This document shows positions 23,326-33,449 of a DNA stretch of 64,000 bases, piece by piece. Under the pieces are notes generated by a model, which made no database searches, was not told where the DNA came from, and was given only the letters and a program-made list of their open reading frames with translations. Made by a program: the position numbers and the translations under genes. The stretch covers positions 124,001-188,000 of the forward strand of contig CAWUHX010000167.1 in NCBI GenBank assembly GCA_963922205.1, read 5' to 3'. Source of the DNA: Romanomermis culicivorax. Taxonomy: Eukaryota > Nematoda > Enoplea > Mermithida > Mermithidae. The stretch's first letter is position 1. Each line of letters starts with the position of its first letter.

Positions 23326-26300
23326 AGTTATTTATCCCAAACAATGGTGTCCCATACTCTTTTCCTAAGATAGCAATATGATTTGCAAATCTCGACGATT
23401 CTTGGTGGTCCTATCGTGATCGACAGTTTACATGTTGATCAGCTTTTTAATGAGTCTAGGAAAACTTTTGGCATCAAAAGAAACTAAGAATATCACTTGT
23501 ACAACAATAGTCGTGCTTACTGACATTGTCTAGAAAGTTTTTTCCAGGATGAAGAAATGAATGCTTCTTCGAAGGTAGATAAAACAATCGCCTGTATATT
23601 TTTAAAATTGAATTTCCAGCAAAGTACATGCAAGCTTTATGGAATATTGCGATATCTTGCGTTGATAATATCCGCCTCACTAATTTCCAGAGAAATTGTT
23701 GCATTTCTAACCCCTGCATTCAGTTACGTTTGTAGAAGGCAGCCAACTTACTTGCCAAGATCACCACAAAATTATTCGGGCGTTGACTTACTTTACATAC
23801 TTCGTCGAAAAATTAACTTTCATAGTTTTCATCATTATCTGGCTATTATCTTACTCATGAGGTTTGGAAATATAAATCGCATCGTGAGAAGTTCGGTTTT
23901 CAAAGGTGGAAAACTTCTTGTGTAGCATATTATTATAAATGGCAACTTCACCACGCTTCATTCATTTTGAAATGATAGATGCATCGAGATCGCAGTCAAA
24001 CTTTTATTCTAAATTATGGAGGGCTCGCTGACTATTCAATAAATTTTTCTTCGGTGATACAGACTACTTGATGATCACTCTTTTCAATCATTTCATGATC
24101 ATCGAAATTGATCATCTCTAGTAAGACTGCGTTTACTGCAACTCCGACCATTGTATCTATAATTCCAAAATGGAGTATAGCTCTGGTCAAAATCAATTTC
24201 TTGGTCCTTTTCTACTATTGACATTTTTCAAAGTTCCACTCTTGAGCAACGACTTGCTTCATAGAACAAAATTTCTCTTCTCTGGCTAAATTTATTCGCA
24301 GATTCTATCCATAATCGTCGAAGCTTCAAATTAGAATCCAGTTTTCAACTACAGTAAAAACTTTAGTCATCAGAAATCCATTCTCCACGCTGCCCAGCGT
24401 AGATTACCGAAAAAGTCCATCATCCATCATATAGAAACCGCAATCTTACCATTGTTCACGCAGTGGCCAAAGTTCCAAGGTCATGTATACATACGATGTT
24501 CTTTCATTTTGAATTATTTCTGTAAGAGCAAAAAAGGTGATAAAAACGCGCCCGAAATTCTGAGCATCTTACTTACAGGTTCCTCGCTGTATTTTCAATA
24601 ATAAACGATGAAAAATTACAAGAACAAAATATGGTTACGGTGAAAAACAATTAGTAAGACGAAATTTTAAATTTTGGTAATCGTCTCACTACATGTCTTT
24701 CAACGTAACGCATAATTGTATATTCGTTACGCTGAGGCATTATGCAAATTCTCCGGCGCCAAGTAAAGCAGGAAGTCTGTACGTGTGTAGGATAGTAGGT
24801 TTCTAGCCAAATAACAAAGGGCTGCTGATAGGCGCGCAACGTGTACAAAAATCGATAAAATTCCGCAAAGAATGACGTCACGAAGGTCATTGCTGTTGAA
24901 ATACGGTAAAAACAGAGATGAGGAAGTAAAACTCCGCGAACGAAGTAAAGCCGAATAACCGGCCGCTAGCTAGGGCGAAAGGCAACTGAAATGAGATGAG
25001 CGCACAAAAAAAATTCAGGTTGTCATGAGAAACGAACAACCTAGTACTCTATCGCCGCTCACCAGCCCTCTTTTCTACTTAATCTAGGTTTTTCAATATG
25101 GTGGCCCGGAGAGTATCAATCCAAAGTTTCTAAAAATAGAAACGCGTAATGGCCACAGACGTGCATTCTGCATGGTTCCCGGCCTCGGATTGTGTGCTCA
25201 AAAAAGCGAAAGAAAAGGACCGTGCACCCACCAGCCATCATAGATTTGAGAACCATTCTCTCTTCTCTGGGAGAATACGCACGTAGAATATTTTTTTCCT
25301 TTCGCGCGCACAAAACACGCGTTATCTGACATGCAGGATTTCTTTTTTTCATTATCTCCCATTCTAAAAATAGCAACTTTTTCACGTTAACGAGGGACGA
25401 GATAGAAAGAAGGGATGGGAAAAAATGTAAGCAAAAAAAATTTTTCTCCTGGTGTTCCTGATTCAGCCAAATTTCGAACAGAATAGATAAGCGCGCATTA
25501 CATAATATATACACTAAAAATGGATATATAACGCAAAAGCGTGAGCACAATGTTCGACAATGGCGTTCATCGGCATAAGTTCGCAAAATCAGCAGCTGAT
25601 CAAACTGTGAACAGTTTGCGAAAATATGAACTTTTCGGTTAATGATGAAATGGAATGATTCAAAAAGGCAAAATACAGTTTTTCTCGAAAATACATACCA
25701 AGGACTTGTATTTTGCCCATATTCATCATTATCTTCCTAACGGTATGATAATCTCCTAAAATATTCTACACTAAAACACTGATAGATGCTCGGTCGTGAC
25801 ATTTCGTCGCACTTGTGAGTTCGCAGTATTGTATTTTCGATAACTATACTTCAAAATCGTATAGCAATGTTTTAAGGCGACATTTAACTTTTATCTTCCT
25901 GTCTAATCTAATGGAAAATATATGAAAATCATTCTCTACAGGCTTCTTTCCTCCCTAATGGAGCTCTCAGGCATACATGCACGTAGGGGGTCGGGGGAGG
26001 CTTTATTTTTGGTCTGAAAATCACGAGCCAAATGGCTTCTAGGCCTAAATTTTTAGCAGCCAAATTTAAATTTTGAGAGCCAAAAATTTGTAATCGAAGA
26101 ATACCGAAAAATAAGCCTGTAACACAGTGGAATGTAATTAAATTATACGGATATTTAATCAGTTGATACGTGTTCAAAAAATGACTGTTCCAAACTTCAT
26201 TTCCAACCAGTGCTTTTCTTGTACAGCACAAAAAATTTCTGAAAAACACGATATTGAGTGTATTTTTACACGAACCTTCTTCCAGGATAGCACTTGAGTT

Positions 26301-27010
26301 CGTATCCTTCTGGAACAAAAGTACAGGGTATTGAAAAATGCCGCTTCTAATCTTCTTCATTCTATTGCCTCCTAGCTTTGCGACGCGCAGCGCCAAAATT
26401 TTTGTCAGATTCTAACATTCCAAAATGTTGTAAAAAACAATTTAAAGATAACTTATTCAATAAACACAAGGTTCCAATTTTCTGTTCAAGAACATGTCTT
26501 TATCATTTTACAAATTAAAAAATAAAATTATACTTTCATAGTTTGACAAAATTCAAATTAAACTTGAAATTTCTGAAAATCGCTTCCGTGATGCTGAGAA
26601 ATTCAAACTCGGCTTCATGTTTAAAATTATCGGTACAAATAAGTTGGAAAAATTGAGATTTTGACCTCTAAAATGTACCAAAATTCCTCTTTTCCATATC
26701 AAATCTCCTACGTTTTTCGCCTTTTTGAAAATTTTTCGCCCTTTTTTTCTAATTTTTCCATTTTTCCAAAATGCCTCCTAGACCTAAAATTTTAAGAGTC
26801 ATTTCTGAATTTTTAGGGGCCTAGGCCCCTGAAATGACTAAAAAATGCCCATCTGGGCATTGACCTCAGCAGATTTTGATTGTTCTTCAAAAGATTCTTG
26901 CTGACCCTCAGCAGATTTTACACCCCCCCTCCCAGAAACTATCAAGAAGCTGATGCATAAAAATGAGCAAGAGAGAAGAGAAAGTCGTCATAAAAATGAG
27001 GTATAGTCTC
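23326..27010. other. Gene-free stretch; second copy of dispersed repeat and worn transposon pieces
   Basis: 23946-24165 repeats 21605-21840. A CATACATGCACGTAGGGGG terminus near 25973 resembles the CATGCAC MITE family. Inverted GGCTCCTAG/CTAGGCC-type phrases around 26035-26830 suggest a decayed hAT-like element. The open frames at 23557, 24651, 25116 and 25929 match no family I know and look incidental. Confidence 0.4.
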
Positions 27011-27080
27011 AGGCCCTATTCAGAAGTACAGTCGCCGATCCTAGGATTCCTAGGATTTTTTACTACTGAATAAGGCCTTA
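27011..27080. mobile_element. Tiny palindromic MITE (GGCCCTATTCAGAAGT family), copy 1
   Basis: 70 bp: AGGCCCTATTCAGAAGTACA, then GTCGCCGATCCTAGG, ending in an ACTACTGAATAAGGCCTTA inverted end. Others are at 28397-28503, 32044-32132 and 32157-32226. Confidence 0.65.
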
Positions 27081-27559
27081 CTCGGACGCATGTCTCATTT
27101 TGGCGCCCCACTTTATATATTCTGCTATTCCAAGAATCATTCTAATCGTTTGTTTAATTAAGAGGCGATACATTAATTTATTGTCATACTCGACGTGCAC
27201 GGCAAGAAAATTTTGGTATGCATAAGCACCACCACATAGTGCACAAGCGGCATGTAGAGACAAATGTTCCATATGATACTAGACGTAGTAGGTGCAGAAA
27301 ATAAGCTACTGATCTACAGATTGTTGACTTTTAGTCTTTGCATTTCCTCATTTCAACGGTGTCTTCACAAGTCTTTTATTCGATGACGAATCTCACAATA
27401 ATAATTTCTAATAATTTCTCAAAAATTACTCATTCCAAAAAGTAATAGATTTCGCGCGTCCGAAAATTGGGCTGTTACAAAAATTTAGATTTTTTTCACT
27501 GTCTCAACCAAAAGCTTTTCTTGCTATCAGGCATTAATGAAATGACAGTTATAAATCAT

Positions 27560-27860
27560 AGCTCAGGAATTGATTTATAGTCTGTTTTTCTTGAAACGCT
27601 TCTAAATAATGAAAGTGGAAAGCAATTATATAGCATTTCAGATTTTCACGATTTGCTGATGAACAATATATCGTATAGGACTGTAAACTTGTGAACATAC
27701 TGACTAACCTTTAACAATTTTTAGAGCAAAAGATTTTACAGAAAGAGCTGTATGTAAACGATTTTGACGACAATACTGATTTGTGTCACTTTTCTATTTG
27801 GAAGCATTTTATAAAAAAACATACTATAGACTCATTCGTATAAGGTTTTATAAAGAATTA
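27560..27860 (+). repeat. Dispersed repeat shared with 5990-6230 and (inverted) 43790-44000
   Basis: All three share TCTGTTTTTCTTGAAA(C/T)GCTT, a TAGGA(C/T)TG(T/G)AAACTTGTGA phrase and GTAAACGATTT(C/T)GACGA. The copy at 43790-44000 lies inside the 'CCGCAC' hAT element, so these are probably fragments of that family. Confidence 0.55.
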
Positions 27861-28396
27861 AACTTGGTTGGCAAACTTTAGTGAAAAAATTATTGCTGTT
27901 GTTGGTCAATCATTTAATGTAAAACCGATTCGTTATTGCTCGAAAGCATAGTAATCAGTACCTTCCATGAAATGTGATCATTTCTAGTTTATTTCACTGA
28001 GATCGTTCCTTTTTATCATTTGAACACTCGAAGACATTCTTCAAGACTAAGTCTAGAGCAATTGCTGGAAATCTATGAAGACTGTAAAAGAATGTGAGCA
28101 GAAAAATAAAATTTTCCATCTTACTCATTTTCATAGGTCAGCAAGTTTAATTTTCTTTCAGACCATTATGATGATTACGAAATTCGTATCTTTGACGGTT
28201 ACATGATTTTCGTCATTATTTCAGTAGGCTCACTATATTTTCCTGAGATAAAATGTTTTATGGGTCATGTCCCATACTTTGGACAGAGTTCATTGTGTTG
28301 TGTACTGTATCCTTTTCATAATTTGTGCTTTAGTTTTTTCCATGCACAACACGACATTTGCGCACAAAATGTGGCTCTTGTGTACTGCCTGGCACT

Positions 28397-28503
28397 TAAG
28401 ACAATTCAGAAGTGCAGTCGCCGATTGAGTCCTAGGAATCGACTACAGACGCCGATTGTCAACGACAAAAATCCTAGGATTTTTCATCTCTGAATAGGGC
28501 TTT
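28397..28503. mobile_element. Tiny palindromic MITE (TTCAGAAGTGCAGTCGCCGA family), copy 2
   Basis: AATTCAGAAGTGCAGTCGCC at the left and a CATCTCTGAATAGGGCTTTA inverted end at the right, with CCTAGGAATCG and ATCCTAGGAT inside. Resembles copies at 27011 and 32044. Confidence 0.65.
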
Positions 28504-28645
28504 ATGCTCTATCTGACGCTTGTGCAGTATATAACGCTTGTGAAGCCGACGCGAGAGGAAGGTCCTCGTACTTTCCATCGAGGGTGTGGGGGTGGGTAAG
28601 CAAAAAAACAAAAGGAGAGCGCCACAGGCATCTTTTTGGGTCGGT

Positions 28646-29722
28646 GCCAGATCCTTTACCTAGTGCACATCCGCTACCTAGTGCACAACCGCTACCTAGT
28701 GCACATCCGCTACCGTAGTCAGATCCGCTACTTTCTGCTGAGGTATATAAGTAACACGTTACTTTTACTTTTTGCGTTGAATAACCTGTAGGATTTCGTT
28801 AATATACAGTAAGCATTTACAAACTATTCGGCTCATTTAATTTTTTTACCAATTAGATGGCGCATGCACCGTGAAAATTAAAAATTTCATTATTAATTTA
28901 TTAAATTTGGAATTAAATGTTAAATGTGACTGTTAAAAATTGGGAAATACGCGTTTACAAACGATGCGCGTCAAAATTTTCAATTTGCCCCGTACTTTCA
29001 GAAGTAAATGCAAGAAATTGTGTTCTGCCAAACGCATATGAACCTCGGTGAGATGCAGTGATTTGTTGTTCTTGGCCCAGGGTTATCCCAATAATTTTAG
29101 ATAGAAATGGCACAATTGCCATGGATCCACGTTTGCTGAAAATAATCAGTCCTTGGTCTACTCTGTAGACTATTCAACAATAGTTTTTTTTATTTTGAAC
29201 TCAAAATTATAAAATATTTGAAGATAATTTTTAAAAAGTCAAAAAAGTCTGAAAAAATTAAAAAAACAAAACGAAAACGATATTTTCATCACTTGGATTG
29301 GTACAGGTAAAGAATGAAAAACGTCCGTCTAGGCTGATCGTTCTGTCACTCGAGGTGCCTGTGTGGTCACTTTGTTATGTAAATAAAAACTTTTCACTCA
29401 TTAGAATGTGGTTGCGTGGTAATTTTTATGATTTATTACTTACCTTTACTCATTAGTGACTTATCTTTAGGTAGACTATCTGTAGTATTACGTTTTTAAA
29501 CCATTCTCGCGGTTCCACAAAAGTGGCGAACAAAATATTTTTACCTCGCAGAACGCCTCGTATTCCATTTTCTTTTATTCTTTTGTCTTCGGAAAACCCT
29601 TATGAAAATAATAGCAAAACCTTTTTCACATTGTTGCTGTCTAGTAGCGGATGTGACTATGGTAGCGGATGTGCACTAGGTAGCGGATGTGCAGTAGGTA
29701 GCGGATCTGCTACCCAATCTGT
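28646..29722. mobile_element. Inverted-repeat element with tandem 18-bp subterminal units, ~1.1 kb
   Basis: The left arm (28646-28735) holds four head-to-tail units of the CTAGTGCACATCCGCTAC type. The right arm (29640-29722) has the same units inverted (GTAGCGGATGTGCACTAG). Outer ends are CCAGATCC and CCCAATCTG. The 0.9-kb interior is AT-rich and non-coding. Repeated subterminal units of this sort usually serve as transposase binding sites. Confidence 0.7.
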
Positions 29723-29924
29723 TTTTCTACAAAATATGCATTAGAATACTCAAAAAACTGTCTTCGAAAAAGTTCAGGGTGGTTTTTGACGATTTTTTTT
29801 TGGACCAGGATATGTCTAGGGCTTCAGGTAGGAGGGCTATTGAGGAAAAAGATTTCCTATTTTTCGCCTAAAAAGTCCGAAAAATGGTTTAAAAATAGTC
29901 AGCTTTTGCTGGCCATATTTTAGC

Positions 29925-30150
29925 AAGACCTTGGGCAATATGCTAATGTTTTCAATCGGCTTATAAAATGCCGTCAACCAGTTAGGAGCTCGAAAAAGTC
30001 AGCTAGAAATCAAATATATTTTTTAAATTCAGATAAGAATAGCAAAAATCAAATCAACTTCTAGCCGAAGACAGGCGACCAAATTCAAAAATCAGGCAAC
30101 CAACTTAAAGGTAAGATTCTTTAACCAGCAAGAACAGTTACTGCCAAGCA
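29925..30150 (+). repeat. Dispersed repeat with GCCGTCAACCAG core
   Basis: The phrase AATATGCTAATGTTTTCAATC, then GCCGTCAACCAGTTAGGAG and an AGCAAGAACAGTTACTGCCAAGCA end, recurs in diverged form at 34555-34745, 45530-45760 and, inverted, about 47455-47515. No coding frame. Family unknown. Confidence 0.5.
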
Positions 30151-31215
30151 CTGGTTTTAGCCATTGGCTAACCTCGGGGTTCTTAGTGGCATCTCCCCAT
30201 CAATTACATATAATTTTGTTCTTCTAGCGTCAGACTGGCTTATTTCTTCGAATCAAAATTCTTAAATTTTCGTCGACTTTTGTCGATTGTACCAGTGAAA
30301 CTTTCGTTCGCTTTGACATTGAAACCACGACAAATAGCTCAGAAAGTTTTTTCGAATTCTTGTCTTGAAAGTTTCCTGAGCAAGCTTTTATTCCTAACAT
30401 TTTGGACTCATTCGTTTACTTTTTGTCGACGAATGATTCCAATGTCCACTAAATCGTATATAATTCAAAAAGTTTCCTACAGTCCGCACAGCATTGGAAA
30501 GGAAAACTGTTGCATTGTATTGTAGTTCAGCAAACTGCGACACTCATTTCTGACCGAGAAGAAAGAAAATGCACGGAAAAACAGGCCTGCACAACGGCGT
30601 GCAATTTTCGATGCTATAAGAGAGTCACGAATCGTTTGTCAATTTTTTGAGCGTGCAAGAAAGTCCAAGCAAGGAATGAATTATTTTGCTAATTTAGCTG
30701 CATGCCAGCACCGAAGGAAGGATGGACTATGTATACCGTACTCTCAAAATGACGGAATACAAAAGCAGCATCGTAGTTTGCAAGGACAGCTGGAAATTGC
30801 TCTTGTTCCTTCGTACAAATACAAACAATCTCAAACCACATTTTTCGCAGCACAAAATGAAGAATCTAAGGCCCGTATATTCACAATCGCGTGTTAAGTC
30901 AACACGGTGTTAGGACTTAACACAGTGTTGGCTAACACGGCGATCGAGCTAACACCGTGTCAAGTATCACCTCGTATTCACAATAGCGTGTTAAGTCCGT
31001 GTTACTTTGAGCCTATTCTGCCACCGTGTTACTTTTGTAACAGGGTGGCAGAATAGGCTCAAGCATGTTTTTTAATATGAAAAAGGATATAACAGGAAAA
31101 AAATAACATTGTGATCAATGTCAACAAGGTTTTTCAACAATGCCAGCGTTTTTCAGCATGTAATATTTGAGTTTGAACAGTCATTTGATGAGCAGTTAAT
31201 TTTCATGAATAAAAC

Positions 31216-31545
31216 TTATGATTTTGTATTAACCTGAAGTGCTGGAGGAATCGCATGATTTCGACCAGAAGTTTCTAATTGATCCTGGAGAAGCGTAATC
31301 AAGTCTGGGGAACCATTTTTCGACAATTTGTATCTTGATTTAAAGGTAACGTTATCGTAGCCCTCAAATGGATTGGCCCTATCCCGAAAGTGACGAATAT
31401 GATGTCCTATTTCTTCACTTTCATCAAGATGATCCAATAGGTCAATAATATCCATGACAATTGAAAAAATTAACAAACAGACTACTGCTAACACGCCGCT
31501 AAAACTGGTAGGGGCAGGTTTAGAACGCCGTGTTAACTTTTCCAT
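31216..31545 (-). pseudogene. HARBI1-like nuclease N-terminal exon (PIF/Harbinger transposase remnant)
   Basis: A 109-codon frame. After a hydrophobic start it reads RDRANPFEGYDNVTFKSRYK, LSKNGSPDLITLL and SGRNHAIPPALQV. HARBI1-type transposases have this order: the RDR.NP....D..F..R+RLSK block, then RNHA.....LQ before the first catalytic Asp. A possible donor (CAG/GTTAAT) follows LQ. The catalytic DDE part is absent from the element, so it is a non-functional remnant. Its location between matching PIF/Harbinger ends supports the call. Confidence 0.72.
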
Positions 31546-31628
31546 TTTTCGACCCTAACACGCGATTGTGAATACGGGGATAAAACTTAGCACCGTGTTA
31601 GCCAAAATTTAACACCATGTCAGCCTAA

Positions 31629-31879
31629 GGCCCTGTCATACTTCACCGCGCGGCGCCGCGCGGTACCGCCATTGAAGTATGAATAGGTTTTTGTAATTTT
31701 TGCGGCGCCCCGTCAGGTTTCAACTAAACCAATACACATTTTTTGAGAAGAGCAAAATCCAAAAGTAAAAAAGCGGCGCCGTACGGCGCCGCGCGGCGAA
31801 GTATGACAAGCCACCGCGCGGCGCCGCCTGTTAGTATGAATAGGACAACCGGCACCGCGCGGCGAAGTATGACAGGGCC
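31629..31879. mobile_element. GC-rich palindromic MITE (GGCCCTGTCATACTTC ends), ~251 bp
   Basis: Ends GGCCCTGTCATACTTCACCG and GCGGCGAAGTATGACAGGGCC, with TA or TAA at the junctions. Inside are repeated CCGCGCGGCGCCGCGCGG palindromes, notably GC-rich for this window. Probably PIF/Harbinger-like. Nested in 30870-31905. Confidence 0.75.
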
Positions 31880-32043
31880 TTAACACGCGATTGTGAATAC
31901 GGGCCTAAGTGAACAAGTCGAGATCGAGGCGAAAGCTAGAATAACCTAATTATTTTTTGCTAAACAATGGTCAATATTACGCTCAAAACTGAGTTCGCAT
32001 TGTCTATAATTTTTGGACCAAAACGTTCGACAATAAAATGTGT

Positions 32044-32226
32044 AAGGCCCAATTCAGAAGTGCAGTCGCCATTTGAATCCTAGGAATCGGCGACAAAATT
32101 CGTAGGATTTTTTCACTTCCGAATTGGGCTTTCTGCAAATTGCCTATTCATTCCTTAAAATCGCCGATTAAATCCTACGGATCGGCGACAAAAATCCCAG
32201 GATTTTTCACTTCCGAGTAGGGCTTA
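32044..32226. mobile_element. Two adjacent tiny palindromic MITEs, copies 3 and 4
   Basis: 32044-32132 (AAGGCCCAATTCAGAAGTGC to CACTTCCGAATTGGGCTT) and 32157-32226 (ATCGCCGATTAAATCC to CACTTCCGAGTAGGGCTTA). Both contain an AATCGGCGACAAAA-like core opposite a TCGCCGATT-like core. They can fold almost end to end. Confidence 0.65.
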
Positions 32227-33014
32227 AATAGTAAAAAACTACCTTATTGGATCAGAAATTGTTGAAACGATGAATTTGCAAGGTGTTCGGCTACGTGATT
32301 TAATTCTTCATACAAAAGTTTAGGCATTTCGGAAATTCAGACATTTTTACTTATAGAAGCCCTACGCGGCCAGCTCCAAGACCCAATTTTTTCCGCATAG
32401 CATGCTTATGTTATGACCAGCGCCCGTCTTTCAATTTTTCGTCCCAAACAAATGCGCCATGTTCTACTTCTCATATTTTCAATGCTTCATTTCACGCACC
32501 TCGCATAACCGATGATTTAGAGAATCGATTCGCTTGAGGAAAATTTGTTAGTTATGAATTAATTTCAAAACATCGTTGTACATAATAATATCTACAGTAC
32601 AATAAAAATTGCACACACGATTATCCAATTTGCGATAAAGAACATCAATCTTCATCAATTATAATCATTGGGCAAGGTTTCCTTGCCAATTTTTTAAGCT
32701 CGAAATCGTCTTCGTCGTCGATGACATCAACTTTCTAAAAATCATAAACAATATTCATATAAGCCTCGTGGGTTTCAAGAAAATATATTTTTCAGTTCCA
32801 ATAATACACCGAAGAAATATCGTCGATTTTTAAGTCTTCCGCAATGCCAAAAATTGAAAACAATGATTACTGAAAAACACAATGTGAAGTACACACAGAC
32901 AAATGAGTTACTGACCGTCAGTACGCTGTAGCTCGAAAAAATGATAAATTTCGAAATTGTATTCATTGATTAGAAATCTAACAGTTAAATTCAATAATAT
33001 CGCTCTGAAATCAT
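32227..33014. other. Gene-free stretch downstream of SLC22
   Basis: No exon, repeat end or RNA gene recognised. A GAAATCGTCTTCGTCGTCGA run near 32700 looks exon-like in composition but has no frame I could assign. Confidence 0.35.
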
Positions 33015-33244
33015 ACATATGCATAGGGGGTAGGGGGTAAACCCTCCTACCTGTGACCCTATGGCCCGGAAAAAATCGGCAAACCCCACCCACCGAAGAT
33101 AGTTTTTCATTATTTTTATGCATATTATGTACGATAAACATGCTTGTGGAGCTATTTTTAGTTTTTTGCTCACTCACCCCCCAACTATCCCCGATGAAAA
33201 GTTCGAGGACCCTCTCTCCTGGAAAACTCTTGCGGTGCATGTCC
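33015..33244. mobile_element. CATGCA-end MITE copy 1
   Basis: CATATGCATAGGGGGTAGGG at the left, GGAAAACTCTTGCGGTGCATG at the right, with ACCCTCCTACCTGTGACCCT and GGCCCGGAAAAAATCG inside. Same blocks as 52270-52516 and 62293-62531. Confidence 0.65.
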
Positions 33245-33449
33245 GTTTGAAATACTTAATTCTAGTTAGAAAACGAAGATATTTGGAACACTGCATTCTT
33301 GAGGAAAAAACATGTCTGAAAATTGTTCAAAAGCAAGGATGCATTGCATTTTAATTTTCATCATAAAATGCGGCGGCAATGTAATTCGGTGAATGTTCTT
33401 TCATTTTAATGACCGATTGCAAGAAAAAATATGTTCTGCAGTGCCCCGC

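Larger units (their letters stand above)
30870..31905. mobile_element. PIF/Harbinger-like element with nested insertions, 1036 bp, TSD TAA
   Basis: Ends GGCCCGTAT(AT)TCACAATCGCGTGTTAA and its reverse complement, flanked by TAA at 30867-30869 and 31906-31908. A second, inner pair of the same ends lies at about 30972 and 31580, and encloses the transposase exon 31216-31545. Subterminal AACACGGTGTTA palindromes are abundant. The GGCCCTGTC element at 31629-31879 is inserted near the right end. Confidence 0.8.

Noticed and set aside
25116-25586. 156-codon minus-strand open frame
   Set aside because: No family resemblance, low-complexity stretches, no neighbouring exons in phase; likely chance.
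25929-26396. 155-codon minus-strand open frame
   Set aside because: Overlaps transposon-like GGCTCC/CTAGG text with a CATGCAC terminus; no recognisable domain.
28640-28740. CRISPR-like direct repeats
   Set aside because: Units are contiguous without unique spacers and are mirrored in inverted orientation at 29640-29722; the genome is eukaryotic.
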